A DNA stretch of 64,000 nucleotides, from contig CM061239.1 of the NCBI GenBank assembly GCA_030848705.1, forward strand, positions 84,612,363 through 84,676,362. Reading direction: 5' to 3'. Below, in pieces: positions 10,580 through 21,653 of the stretch. The translations under genes and the position numbers were made by a program. This DNA is from Heracleum sosnowskyi (lineage: Eukaryota > Streptophyta > Magnoliopsida > Apiales > Apiaceae). A model generated the notes under the pieces. That model worked only from the letters and a program-made list of their open reading frames with translations, made no database searches and was not told where the DNA came from. Positions within the stretch are counted from its first letter, which is position 1. Each line of letters begins with the position of its first letter.

Positions 10580-11400
10580 AAAGGAATACCATCTCAAGTT
10601 TAGGATCATTTAACTGCTCCAACATCCATAAGTTCTACGGATTTGAATACTCTATTATTAGCAAAATCCTCAATAATCCAAGCATTCATGCTTACAGCTC
10701 CCCCATATAAGTTTGCACTCAACCTGATCTACCGATATCATGAGAAAACATGGCATCTTGGAAAATATACGGATCAACAATATGTCAAAAAAAACTTTTG
10801 TCTTCCTAATGTCTAGGTCCAAATCTGATTAAGAACTTTTGGACTGAATAAAGGCAATGCCTTAACATTCTTAACTAAATCAATAATCATGGTACAATAA
10901 TCCAAAAATCATGCCAAATAAAGAGATTACAGACATCAAATATCATACATATTAGTGAACGTAATGTAAAAGCAAAGAGGAAAGGACCCACCGAATTAAC
11001 TTTTTGTATTCCACAAACCTATCGATTGATCCCGATTTCTTAAAATGACCTAGTTGATGATCCATAAAAAAAACTTCACCTAAAGAGAGATAAACATATA
11101 CATGAGCTAGACTTCTTGTAACATCTTTCCTATATCAGTCATCTTGGGGGCATTTCTGATATCTACCAAAAGATTACAAAGATTAGTGTTTAACCAATGA
11201 GCCTTAACAAAATAGATCAACTACATGTAACACAGCCTTAACACCTCTTGAAATATCGACACCAAACTGAAAATATCATATGTATGTAGCCATCTCCTTA
11301 CCCACCATCAATATCGCCACTATGAAAACTAGATGTCTCCATATAGCTCCTACCGTAGTTAGTCTCAATCCATCATCCCCTTAAGAACGGGAGTTAAGAA
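10580..11400 (-). pseudogene. unidentified multi-exon gene relic
   Basis: On the minus strand several stretches read as coherent protein separated by intron-like AT-rich DNA. They include a block around VKAHWLNTNLCNLLVDIRN then PKMTDIGKMLQE near 11110-11230, a block FFMDHQLGHFKKSGSIDRF near 10990-11070, and a block NAWIIEDFANRVFKSVELM near 10625-10700. Frames shift between blocks and stops interrupt them. The look is that of an old host gene copy, but I cannot name the family. It could also be a transposon-captured fragment. Confidence 0.3.
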
Positions 11401-11906
11401 AATGATTGTTATAAATTTCGTTATAAAAGCTGGGCACTTACCCTGTAACCATTAGTTTACAACTAGAGTGAGTAATATGAGAAACTCTATAGTCAAAATA
11501 GACCAACACCATAGAATTAATATATATGTTAAGTTTCTAATCATGTAGTCCACAAAAAGACCCTTTTCGAAAAGATTTCATGTCGTGGTGAATAGTTTCA
11601 GCATTAATGGTGAACAAATTATAAATATAATTTTAATGAGTTGTGTATAAGAATATGGGGGTGGGGTTCGAAATGGGGTAGGATAGGGATGAGATCTCAA
11701 TTCTCAATACCCGTGGGGATTCCATATACAATTACCATATCATCATATATTCATTATGAGCATAAAACCTATCATCACTCACTACCCTCATTGCCCTTTT
11801 AAATGGGCAGGTTCGCCACATTTGGAGCGAGTTCTCATTTTCCACGCCTCATTTAAAAGTCTAATGTGAGAATTTTTATTCTCTCAATTTTATTTCAAGA
11901 CAACAA
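11401..11906. other. intergenic stretch, nothing recognised
   Basis: A G-rich patch at 11656-11690 vaguely recalls the subterminal repeats of the hAT MITE, but no paired ends or target duplication were found. Confidence 0.4.
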
Positions 11907-11918
11907 AATAATAATAAC

Positions 11919-11972
<54 letters not shown>
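11907..11972. repeat. (AAT)n microsatellite
   Basis: About 22 units of a trinucleotide repeat, with one AAC variant near the left end. Confidence 0.95.
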
Positions 11973-11973
<1 letters not shown>

Positions 11974-12218
11974 TGGGATTTACCATTTCAAACTTATGGT
12001 TTAGTCCAGTAGTAAATTAAATTTATTTATACATTCAAGCTAGAGTTGGAAAACAAACAAGACAAAAGAATTTAAGTGTGCATGTGATAAGGCTTGGAAA
12101 GTGATAAGGGTTGAAAAGTGAGACAAGTGTATATATTAAAAATAATGACTCACTCTCTTGTTTTTTAGAATTGTGCCACGTATCCACACATGTACATAGC
12201 TAGACATTTGATTTTACA

Positions 12219-12222
<4 letters not shown>

Positions 12223-12277
<55 letters not shown>
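12223..12277. repeat. (AT)n microsatellite at left edge of the 6.8 kb element
   Basis: An uninterrupted AT repeat of 55 bases. It abuts the end GGGTAAGGTTCTAGGGAG. A similar (TA)n tract abuts the opposite end at 19097, suggesting insertion into a TA array or carriage of TA at the ends. Confidence 0.95.
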
Positions 12278-12282
<5 letters not shown>

Positions 12283-12759
12283 AGGTTCTAGGGAGAACCT
12301 TCTTATCAAGAGACTCAAGAGACTGAATCCTAGCCATCCAAATAATAAATCTTTAATAAAAAACAGAATACAATATTTAATGGCATTAGTGTAATTCTGT
12401 CTAATGATCAAGGTCAATTTATATGGGTTATAACGTATATTATACGATCAGTATACATACATACAAGGAAAGATTCTATGCTTTTAAATTTGATTGAATA
12501 ACTGGATTTTGCTATGTTTGGAAATGAATATGTGATTGATTAATTCACGCCTTTTTGTTTAAATGAGCCGTATCAACTGATTTACATATCACGCATTACA
12601 TGACCTTTAGTTTTCATAAACCCTAGAACTAAAAAACTAAGAGAACTGGAGATAAGAAAAACAATATTGATCAAATATTGGTGATGTCGATGAACTTATA
12701 TATATAATTCATCAAACTATATTGGAACACCTAACAGAATCTTTGTCTTATGTTTTTCA

Positions 12760-12980
12760 GGTTTGATATAGAATCCTTATCAAGTACAGGTGCTGATAGT
12801 ATACTTCAAGAAAAACGTCAGATAGCGAGGTATAAACCAAAACTTTTGACAGAATTTATATCTCATCTTACAGAAAACTAGAAAAAATGGATCAAAGTGA
12901 TTGGTTTTGGTTAAGTTTTTTCAGGATCTTGTTTTCCTGCAAAAGCCAACCTCGTGGTTCTTTATCCAAGGAACCTAAGT
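12760..12980 (+). other. two exon-like blocks with splice-type borders
   Basis: Near 12763-12830 a stretch preceded by TTTTTCAG and followed by GTATAA reads FDIESLSSTGADSILQEKRQ. Near 12927-12986 a stretch preceded by TTTTTTCAG and followed by GTTAAC reads SCFPAKANLVVLYPRNLSI. The acceptor- and donor-like borders and coherent translation suggest captured exons of a gene I cannot identify. Chance remains possible for such short pieces. Confidence 0.3.
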
Positions 12981-13410
12981 ATTCGGTTAACTACTCTCCA
13001 ACTTGATTACTAATGATGTTAAGATTCATTAATGTACTTTTTGTAAGATTCACTAAGTTGTTGATTTAAGATTTATTAAAGTGTTACATTAACGTGTTAA
13101 GTTTCAGTACCGTGTTTTGTAGGATATATAGTACGTTGATATCCTTAATTATGTTCTCATAAAATCTCCTTTGTGTTTTGTGAATGACACTATTTTAATT
13201 AAATCCAGATTCTTTCTACAGGGGACTCTTATGGTGTGAGAATTCACTTGCTCAACTTCTAACATTTGTACTTTTATTTGTCTAATATTTTTGTATGCTT
13301 TACAATAAGGTTCAATTAAGTTTTGCTTTAAGTATATAACTTATATGTTTGTGTGAGCATGTTATACTAACAAAGTCCTCTTGAATGTGTATATTGTTTA
13401 TCTAGATCAG

Positions 13411-13835
13411 GAGTCACCCATTTACTATGAGCTTGTAACTTTTGACAAAGAGAAAGAATTATAGGATGAACACGGAGGAGAACATTAACAAAAAAAAGAT
13501 GATAATGCATGTTTAAGGCTGATGAATATGCAAAGGCCTCAAAGTGCTATGATAAGCATGCCAAGTATATGAGTATGAAACCACGTTTGGAGAAGAGGAG
13601 ACAAAGCACGCCAAGACATTGAAGGTGACTTGCAATCTCAATAATGCATCTTGCAAACTGAAATTGAAAAGGATCCTAAAGAAGCAGGGAATCTCCTGCT
13701 TACATCAACCTTATTGATCTTTGGTAGAGTATGATATCAAAAAGTTCTTGAATGTGAAGCTCTAGTACAAGGTTGAAGGAGAATGTAAAATAATCAAAAA
13801 AAAAATGCCAATATGTTTAGCAACATGAATAAGTT
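13411..13835 (+). pseudogene. fragment of an FKBP-type peptidyl-prolyl isomerase with TPR region (ROF/FKBP62-like)
   Basis: Immediately after an acceptor-like AG, the sequence reads SPIYYELVTFDKEKEL, then (after a frame change) MNTEENI, ADEYAKASKCYDKHAKYM, TLKVTCNLNNASCKLKLK, AYINLIDLW, EYDIKKFLNVKL and finally NMFSNMNKL. These follow, in order, the segment of plant FKBP62/65 (ROF1/ROF2) proteins between the last FKBP fold and the end of the three TPR motifs that bind HSP90. Frameshifts, stops and an internal deletion (much of the second TPR is missing) make it non-functional. It lies inside the 6.8 kb inverted-end element, so capture by that element is the simplest reading; insertion of the element around a pre-existing relic cannot be excluded. 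Family identification is from remembered motif order, not a search. Confidence 0.7.
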
Positions 13836-14230
13836 GGTGCATTTTGATACATATTAGATATCTTCCAATGAAGCACAACTGGATAACAAGGACATCAAGG
13901 CATAAATGAATAGTATATTAGAGTTATGTGATAAATGCGATTATGATGCATCTTATCATTATCTTATCATTTTGGCCTTTACGTGTCTTTGACATTAACT
14001 TTTGATCCATACTAAAAAGAACTTGTAAGGGAGTTTCATATTTTGATATGTTTTAATTGTCTAAATTTTATTGGTTCTTCCTAGAAAATAAAATTTATGA
14101 TATTTTGGGTTCTAATAAGTGTTCTTATAGTAATTTAAAATTTTAATGCGTTAAGAAAATACAAAAAATGAAAATTTTAAACAAATGATAATTCTAAGTT
14201 TTTTATAAGAAAAAACAAATGTGAAGATTG

Positions 14231-17040
14231 AACAGTAATTCAGAATATCACTCTTAAACAGTTAAGAGAATCTTGTAAAAAATTAATTTTTTTTACATAT
14301 TTTGTAAAAAGGACAATGGTGAATTTTATTACATTAAAATAATATACAATTTTAAAATCTACTCTAAAACACTTAAGCATGTATTACAACAATTAAGAGA
14401 ATCTTAATAAAATCTTAATGTGCTTTTTGCTTAAGAACAATTGAAAAATAAAATCTCTATTTACTAAATAATATTAAAACAATATTAAAATATTAAGATA
14501 AATTGTACTAAAACACTTGATAGAATCTCGTAGTTTTTTTTTTGTTTTGTAAAGGATTATACTCAATTTTATTTTTCCAAAATAAGATATTTTCTTAAAA
14601 TTACTCTAAAACACTTAAGCGAATTTTTAAGATATTGTTAGTACATATTTTTTGTGTTATCTACATTTTAGACATTCATATACAATAGTAAAAAATTAAT
14701 TTTTTATATATTTTGCAAAAATAGAATAGTGAATTTCATAAAATTATAATAAGATACATCATCAAAATCTAGTATGAGATACTTAACTACAATCTTAATA
14801 AAATCTTAAAGTACCTTACATTTAAAAAAAATTGAAAAAAATATAATCTTTATTTATTAAATAATCTTAGAAAGTAATATGTTCACTTAATTAATAAATA
14901 AAAATAATAAAAATCCTAAAATATTAAAAATATTCTACTAAAACACTTAAGAGAATCTCGTAAAAAAAATATGCATACTTTTTAATTTTTGTAAATGTTC
15001 ATATTGAATTTCATTTTTTTCAAAATACTATACTTTCTCAAAATTAGTGTGAAACACTTCGGCATATCTTTAAAATAATTTTGGTACGTCTGTTGTGATA
15101 TTTAAATTTTATAATGCATATTGAAATCTTATAATAAACATTAAATAAATAAGAAACTAAACTTATAAAAAAAAAGTCCAAACTCTAAATCTAATATAAA
15201 AGAATGAATACGCCATTTTTATAAAAAAAAATCAAATATTTTAAACTGTACATTACTCATAACATTACTCATAATATTACTCTTAAACAATTAAGAGAAT
15301 CTCGTAAAAATTTTACTTATTTTGTAAAAAGGACAATAGTGAATTTTATTATATTAAAATAACATACACTTTTAAAAATCTACTCTCAAACACTTAAGCG
15401 TATATTACAACATTTAAGAGAATCTTAATAAAATCTTAATGTGTCTTTTCCTTAAGAACAATTGAAAATAAAATCTCTATTTTATAAATAATATTAAAAA
15501 AATCACACGTTAACTTGTTTAATGAATTGAAAGATTAAAAACCTCAAAATATTAAGATAAATTGTACTAAAACACTTAACAGAATATGGTATTTATATTT
15601 ATTTTGTAAACGACCCTAAGGAATTTCATTTTTTTCAAAATAAGACATTTCCTCAAAATTACTCTAAAAATTTTAAGCGAATCTTTAAAATATTGTTAGT
15701 ACGTATGTTTTATGATATCTAAATTTTATAAATTATACAATAGTAAAAAAAATTAAATTTTTATATATTTAAAAAAAATAATATAGTGAATTTTATTATA
15801 TTATAATAACATACATCCTCAAAACTTAACAGAATCTCGTAAACAAATATGCATATTTTTTAATGTAGTAAATGATCATATTGAATTTATTTTTCTTTTT
15901 TTCAAAATAATATACTTTCTCAAAATTAGTGTGAAACACTTGGGCATATCTTTAAAATATTTTCGGTATTTCTTTTTTTTTATATCCGAATTTTATAAAG
16001 CATTTACGAATCTTATAATAAACATTAAATAAAAAAGAAACTAACCTTATAAAAAAATGTCCAGACTCTAAATCTAATCTAAAAAAAAATGAATACGCCA
16101 ATTTTTATAAATAGTCAAATATTTTAAACTATACATTATTCAGAATATTACTCTTAAATATTTAAGAGAATCTCGTAAAAATTTAAATTTTTTGCATATT
16201 TTGTAAAAAGGACAATAGTGAATTTCATTATATTAAAATAACATACAATTTTAAAATCTACTATTAAACACTTAAGCGCATATTACATTTAAGAGAATCT
16301 TAATAAAATCTTAATGTGCCTTTTTCTTAAGATCAATTGGAAAATAAAATCTCTATTTGCTAAATAATATTAAAAAAAATCATAGTTAACTTCTTTAATG
16401 AATTGAAAGATTAAAAGTCTAAAAATATTAAAATATTAAGATAAATTGTACTAAAACACATAATAGAATCTCATATTTTTATTTATTTTGTAAACGATCA
16501 TATGAATTTCATTTTTTTAAATAAGATATATTTCTCAAAATTACTCTAAAACACTTAAGTGAATCTTTAAAATATTGTTAGTACATGTTTTTTATGATAT
16601 ATAAATTTTAGAAATTCATATACAATAGTAAAACAATTAAATTTTTATATATTTTGCAAAAATACAATAACATGTTTTATTATATTATAATAACATACAT
16701 TCTCAAAATAATTAACGGAATCTTAGATAATCTTAATAAAATCTTAAAGTACCTTACATTTAAAAAGAATTGAAAACAAAAATATAATATTTATTTATTA
16801 AATAATCTTAGAAAGTAATATGTTAAATTATTTAATAAATAAAAATAGTAAAAAAAACCCCAAAATTTTAAAAATATTCTACTAAAACAATTAAGAGAAT
16901 CTCGTAAAAATATATGCATTTTTTTAATTTTGTAAATGATCATATTGAATTTCATTTTTTTTCAAAATAAGATATTTTCTCAAAATTGGTGTAATACACT
17001 TCGGTATATCGTTAAATACTTTTGATACGTCTTTAAATCA
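14231..17040. repeat. tandem array of three AT-rich units of about 0.9-1.0 kb
   Basis: Corresponding points fall at 14251, 15282 and 16151 (CTCTTAAA before TTAAGAGAATCT), giving periods of 1,031 and 869 bases. Each unit repeats in the same order the landmarks TTTTGTAAAAAGGACAAT, TCTACTCTAAAACACTTAAG, AATCTTAATAAAATCTTAAT, AAATAAAATCTCTATTT and TCAAAATTAGTGTGAAACAC. Within units a shorter motif around AAAACACTTAAGAGAATCT recurs every 100-300 bases. The third copy ends near 17040. No coding capacity is seen. Confidence 0.8.
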
Positions 17041-18060
17041 AATTTTAAATGGCCACATGAGATTCCATTAAGTGTATTTTACCAAAAAATATTATTTATA
17101 TTATTTTTTATACTATTTTATAAGAAAAATGTTATAAATTGTAAAATTCTCTTAAGTATTGTACATTGATTTAATAATTATTCTAGTCTTATTTGATAAA
17201 ATTCTTCAATGTGTTGTATATCTCTATATTTATCGAGAAAATAGTGATACTTTATTTTATTGAAAAATATTTTTAAAAATAGTTTAAAGAATCTTAATAA
17301 TTATAAATTGGACATCTTAAAAAATCTCAATAATGTTAAAAATATATTATTTAAAAAGGATAGGAGTTTTTAAATACGCTTCAGAATCTCAAAAATAATA
17401 AGAGGTAGAAAATTAATGTTTTTTATTCTGCAGAACACCGTTAAAAACCTCAAAAAGTAATATATTAAAAGAAATTTCAAAGAAAATCAATAAACAATAT
17501 TGGATACAAAATTTCATAGTAGATAATTTTTCAAACACAATAAGAAATCTAAGAAAAAATAGTACATAAAAAATTAATACCTTATTATTTTAAAAACACC
17601 TTAAAGAACCTAATTTTTTTTTGAATAAATATGGTTTCAGACAAATTTTCATTCCTAATATATTGTTAACACTAGCTATGTAGGAGATTGTGTAAGATGT
17701 ACGATGTTAATGATACCTCATTTCCATATTTGGAATAAAATCTTTTAAAATTTTAATTTTAAATCTTAAAATCAATAGTTGTATTTTGTGTATCTTTTGA
17801 GAGATTTTCTTATATGTTTTTTCAAAGTTTAATTAAAAAGATCATATAAATTATTTTAAAAATATTGGAAGAATATTTCTTACTGTAAGCATATCTTTAA
17901 AGTATCTTTTGTATAACCAATCACAATTGTCTTTTGTTTTTAATAAATATAAATTTTGAATAAAATTTATTTTATTTTATGTAAGATAATGTGTGTTGAG
18001 CTCCACAAAAACACATAATGGAACTTGAACTTTACAAATTATTCTTGTGTTCTTATATAA
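17041..18060. other. AT-rich interior of the 6.8 kb element
   Basis: No gene seen. Scattered degenerate copies of the AAGAATCTTAATAA-type motif continue the character of the tandem array at lower density. Confidence 0.5.
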
Positions 18061-18133
18061 GACATAGCAGCGGCGTCCGAAGACATAGCAGCGGCATCCG
18101 AAGACATAGCAGCGGCGTTCAAAGACCTAGCAG
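18061..18133. repeat. 21-bp minisatellite, 3.5 copies
   Basis: The unit GACATAGCAGCGGCGTCCGAA occurs at 18061, 18082 and 18103 with one to three changes, plus a partial fourth copy. The 21-base period keeps a frame open (HSSGVRR repeated), but the surrounding frame is short and unsupported. Its GC content stands out against the AT-rich surroundings. Confidence 0.9.
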
Positions 18134-19010
18134 ATTAATAACTAAAAGAACTCTAAGGTCATCAAAGAACCAACACAAATTGACAATTGACATGTTTCCG
18201 CAAACTCTACTCAACAATAATAACTACAACTCAAGATCCAAGTAACAATTAAACATTCTTTTCCAACTAAGAATAATGTTCTGCATCGTGTTCTATGAAT
18301 GTTTGAATCATCTGAAGTATTACCATCATTGATGAATAAGCCCTTGAACAAACAAATTATTTTGTAATTGTGGTGCGAGCTTTACTCTTATTCTTAGTTG
18401 ATTGACAAACGACCAAACCACATATTTTCCTATATTTCTTATAGAAGTGAAAGTCAGAGTTCAAGTTAGGAAAAAGTTGCAGAACTCATTCGCTACAATG
18501 TTGCAGAACTCATCTCTATATCCAAACATAAACCAAGTACTGCACAAATCCTACATCTCAGTGTAAACCAAATTGAAATACTTAATGAAAACAAACTTGA
18601 TGTAATAGTATGGAAATCGATCGTAACAACGAAATCTGTATAACGACAACATTTAATTAACAAGTTAATTATTAGAGAGATGTAGAATATAAACCTAACT
18701 CTGTGTTCTTCATCTAAGCTTTGATAAGGTGTATTGAATATTGTTTCAGAATCGATCAAATCAATATAATTACAATATCATAAATCAGTGTGTTAATGTA
18801 AACATAAATATGGTAATATGTGAACTGGAGCGTGAGAGGCTAAAGAAGTAGATAAGATTTAATGCAATCTTTTCACGTATGGTAACAATTTGATTAGATA
18901 TGTTGATTGTATGTATATAAAATTTGTATTTCTTGTTTACAAATACTGCCCCTTGTAGTGTTAAATATGTATAAATGTGTATAAATACTAATTGATATTT
19001 GAATCATCTA
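18134..19010. other. interior of the 6.8 kb element, nothing recognised
   Basis: No supported coding, RNA or repeat feature. An 88-codon minus-strand frame at 18493-18759 has no recognised motif. Confidence 0.5.
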
Positions 19011-19093
19011 GGCCATAGGATTAGAATGAAATTAATGGTTAAGATTGTTGGTCTCTTGGTCTCTCAATAAGCAAGGGTCTCTTTTGAACCTCC

Positions 19094-19096
<3 letters not shown>

Positions 19097-19132
<36 letters not shown>
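19097..19132. repeat. (TA)n microsatellite at right edge of the 6.8 kb element
   Basis: A 36-base TA repeat directly follows GAACCTCCCCC, the right end of the 6.8 kb element. Confidence 0.95.
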
Positions 19133-19135
<3 letters not shown>

Positions 19136-19364
19136 AAAGTTTTAGAATTGTGCCACGTACCCACACATGCATATACAAGTTAAACCTCGATAAAATAATA
19201 CCCGATAAAGTAATAAACTCGATGAAGTAATATATATTTCTCTAGTTGTGACTTGGGCCAATAGGATAGAGTAATATATTCGCTAAAAGCACAAGATGAT
19301 AATTTTTGAAAAAATCCTTAAGGGCCCAATGAAAATATAAAATACTATTTACTGAATCCTAGTC

Positions 19365-19674
19365 TAGTAGAAACCACTTTTATAATAGAAACTAAATAAA
19401 AATTAAAAAAATTCTTAAACTGTGTTGAAATATAACACATATGGTATGCAAATTGATCGTTCGGACATGAAGAAAAATATAGTGAAGTCAAATTTCAAAA
19501 AAACTCATCGATTGAGGGGAAAATCAAATTAGAAATGGAGAGGATTAGATGGGATTGTGCATGGAAGGGTGTATTTTAATTGTGTGTAGTGCCTCTAGGA
19601 GGTCATTAGATTAGATTGATCTAACGACTTAAATTAGTTTCTAGTTTTTATTTTAATTTTGATTTCTATTTTAT
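19365..19674 (+). mobile_element. MITE of about 310 bp (copy 1)
   Basis: The ends TAGTAGAAACCACTTTTATA and the complement of GATTTCTATTTTATCA form imperfect inverted repeats. An inverted second copy at 23525-23829 shares the interior (CACATATGGTATGCAAATTGAT, here split over CATATGGTATG and AAATTGAT, and TGTGTGTAGTGCCTCTAGG). It encodes nothing; superfamily uncertain. Confidence 0.65.
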
Positions 19675-19690
19675 CACTAGCATATATATA

Positions 19691-20421
19691 GTAAGGTTCC
19701 AGAGAGAACTATTATATCAAGAGAACCGAGAGAACCCTTCTAAGACCGTTGATATACTATAATATAATTAATGAATCTTAATAAAACACTAAAAAGAATC
19801 TTAATTATCAATTAAATTTATTATAAATAAATTTTATGTTGAAATATATTATAAAACACTTTATAAAATACTTAACAGAATCCTAATTTTAATATAATTA
19901 TTAAAACACTTTAAAGAATCTTATAAAATTATTAAAACACTTAAAAGAATCTTAAAATACTAATAAAAGTATAATAGAATTTTTTAAAACATATCAGCCG
20001 TTGGATGGTGTGGTAAATCAAAGGTGATTGGTTAGTTCTCTCGGTTCTCTCGGTTCTCTAAGAAAGATAGGTTCTTTCTGAGAAAACCGAGAGAACTAAC
20101 CAATCACCTTTAATTTACCACACCATCCAACGGCTGATATGTTTTAAAGATTTACTATAATACTTTTATTAGTATTTTAAGATTCTTTTAAGTGTTTTGA
20201 TAATTTTTATAAGATTCTTTTAAGTGTTTTAATAATTATATTAAAATTAGGATTATGTTAAGTGTTTTATAATATATTTTAATATAAAATTTATTTATAA
20301 TAAATTTCAATTGATAATCAAGATTCTTTTAAGTGTTTTATTAAGATTCATTAATTATATTATAGTATATCAATGGTCTTAGAAGGGTTCTCTCGATAAA
20401 ATGGTTCTCTCTAGAACCTTA

Positions 20422-20422
<1 letters not shown>
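19691..20422. mobile_element. long fold-back element, 732 bp
   Basis: Almost the whole element is one inverted repeat with arms of about 360 bases meeting near 20057. The left end GTAAGGTTCCAGAGAGAAC mirrors the right end GTTCTCTCTAGAACCTTAC. The arms contain the motif AAACACTTAAAAGAATCTTA several times, the same motif that builds the array at 14231-17040. The end sequence matches that of the 6.8 kb element, so I read it as a fold-back derivative of that family. It is bordered by CATATATATA on the left and by a CT then TA tract on the right. Confidence 0.8.

Positions 20423-20456
<34 letters not shown>
20423..20456. repeat. (CT)n(TA)n microsatellite
   Basis: A CT repeat followed by a TA repeat lies between the fold-back element and the Helitron end. 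Confidence 0.9.
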
Positions 20457-20690
20457 CTAGGTTACTAAGCCGCGCTTCGCAGCGGATTTATAATATATTT
20501 GTCAAGAAAAAGAATTTTAGAATAAAAATTGTGAAATAAATATCTACAAAATTATATAAATTATCAAATAAAATAAATTCTGTAAAATTTTCATTTGGGT
20601 AGATAATATTATAAATTATTTACATATTCCTTTTGTTTATATAGTTTGATTTTTTATTTTCTTGGACCGATACCATTGCCATATATATAT
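20457..20690 (-). mobile_element. Helitron 3' end, minus strand (truncated)
   Basis: Complemented, the sequence ends CCGCTGCGAAGCGCGGC, then TTAGTAACCTAG, followed by a host T. An imperfect GC hairpin about ten bases before a terminal CTAG followed by T is the Helitron 3' signature. The 5' end was not identified. The RPA-like relic on the same strand at 21654-22162 could be its coding remnant. Confidence 0.6.
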
Positions 20691-20705
20691 ATATATATAT
20701 ATATA

Positions 20706-21518
20706 TCAATACTATTATATAATAGACGAAACATTAAAAGTTTGGTTGGTCGGTATGGTACGTTGTGATTTTACTTAATTGCCCTTAACTGTATTTCATG
20801 TTTTTATGGCAATTACCTTTTTTAACTAAAACATGTTAATTTTTCTATTTTTCCTTACTAAAACCCCTCATTTTCCAAAAATATCGCGGGCAAACCTTTA
20901 GTTATTTATTTTTTAAACCTATAATATTATAATTATTTTTAAAAAATTTACCTATTTTAACATGTTTACTTATTTTTTTAACAAATGCAATCACTAAGAA
21001 TATTAAAATATAAATAATTAAATACTTATTTATAATCAGTTACTCTAAAACACATTATAGATATTTTTCTAACAAAGTCCCTTCTTTTCTAAATATATCA
21101 CGGAAAATTGTCTTTCTCAATTTACTTTTTCTATTTTTCAAACTAAAATTCATTTTTTACCTAAAATATCATAGGAAACTCTTTACTTATTTATTTTAAA
21201 ACGAATATAAATACTTTTAATTATTAAATTTTAAAACCTCATTTTCCAAAAATATCACGATCATTTACCTTTTTAAACTAAAAATATATGTTACATTTTT
21301 TATTTTTTCTTACTAAAACCCCTCATTTTCCAAAAATATAACGGGCAAACTCTTACTTATTTATTTTAAAATATGTTTTAATGTTTTTAATTAATTAAAA
21401 GTATTTAGCTATTTTAACATGCATACTTATTTTTTAACAAATAAAATTAATAAAATATTAAAAATATAATAATAAAATAACAATTAACAATTCGTGCATC
21501 GCACGGGTTTTAAGCTAG
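20706..21518 (+). mobile_element. non-autonomous Helitron, 813 bp
   Basis: The 5' end begins TC after an A (TCAATACTATTATATAATAG). The 3' end has a perfect five-base-pair hairpin CGTGC-ATC-GCACG at 21493-21505, then GGGTTTTAAG and the terminal CTAG before a T. These are the classical Helitron termini and the A|T insertion context. The interior is AT-rich with repeated CATTTTCCAAAAATAT. No Rep/helicase is encoded. A related minus-strand copy ends at 33320. Confidence 0.8.
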
Positions 21519-21653
21519 TATATATTAATAAAAATCAATATAAACATATAATATTACTTTTATATTTATATAGTATTATTAGAAAAGATAAAATACACGA
21601 TAGTTTGAATTTTAACTTACGTAATAGTATTACTTATATATTACTCTAATATA

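Larger units (their letters stand above)
12278..19096. mobile_element. 6.8 kb element with imperfect inverted ends, carrying gene fragments
   Basis: The left end (GGGTAAGGTTCTAGGGAG, then AAGAGACTCAAGAGACT) and the reverse complement of the right end (GGGGGAGGTTCAAAAGAG, then GAGAGACCAAGAGACC) are alike over about 70 bases at roughly two thirds identity. Each is bordered by a (TA)n tract. Inside lie an FKBP gene fragment (13411-13835), exon-like blocks (12760-12980), a tandem array (14231-17040) and a 21-bp minisatellite. No transposase is visible, so it looks non-autonomous and comparable to gene-capturing Pack-type DNA transposons. A fold-back element at 19691-20422 has the same end sequence and the same internal motif. 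I leave the superfamily open; Mutator-like is possible. Confidence 0.5.

Noticed and set aside
12214..12417. Minus-strand frame ending in Ile-Tyr repeats
   Set aside because: Translation of the AT microsatellite plus chance sequence.
14231..17040. Centromeric satellite
   Set aside because: Only three diverged units are present and they lie inside a transposon-like element.
18018..18245. 75-codon frame with HSSGVRR repeats
   Set aside because: Created by the 21-bp minisatellite; no start context or homology seen outside it.
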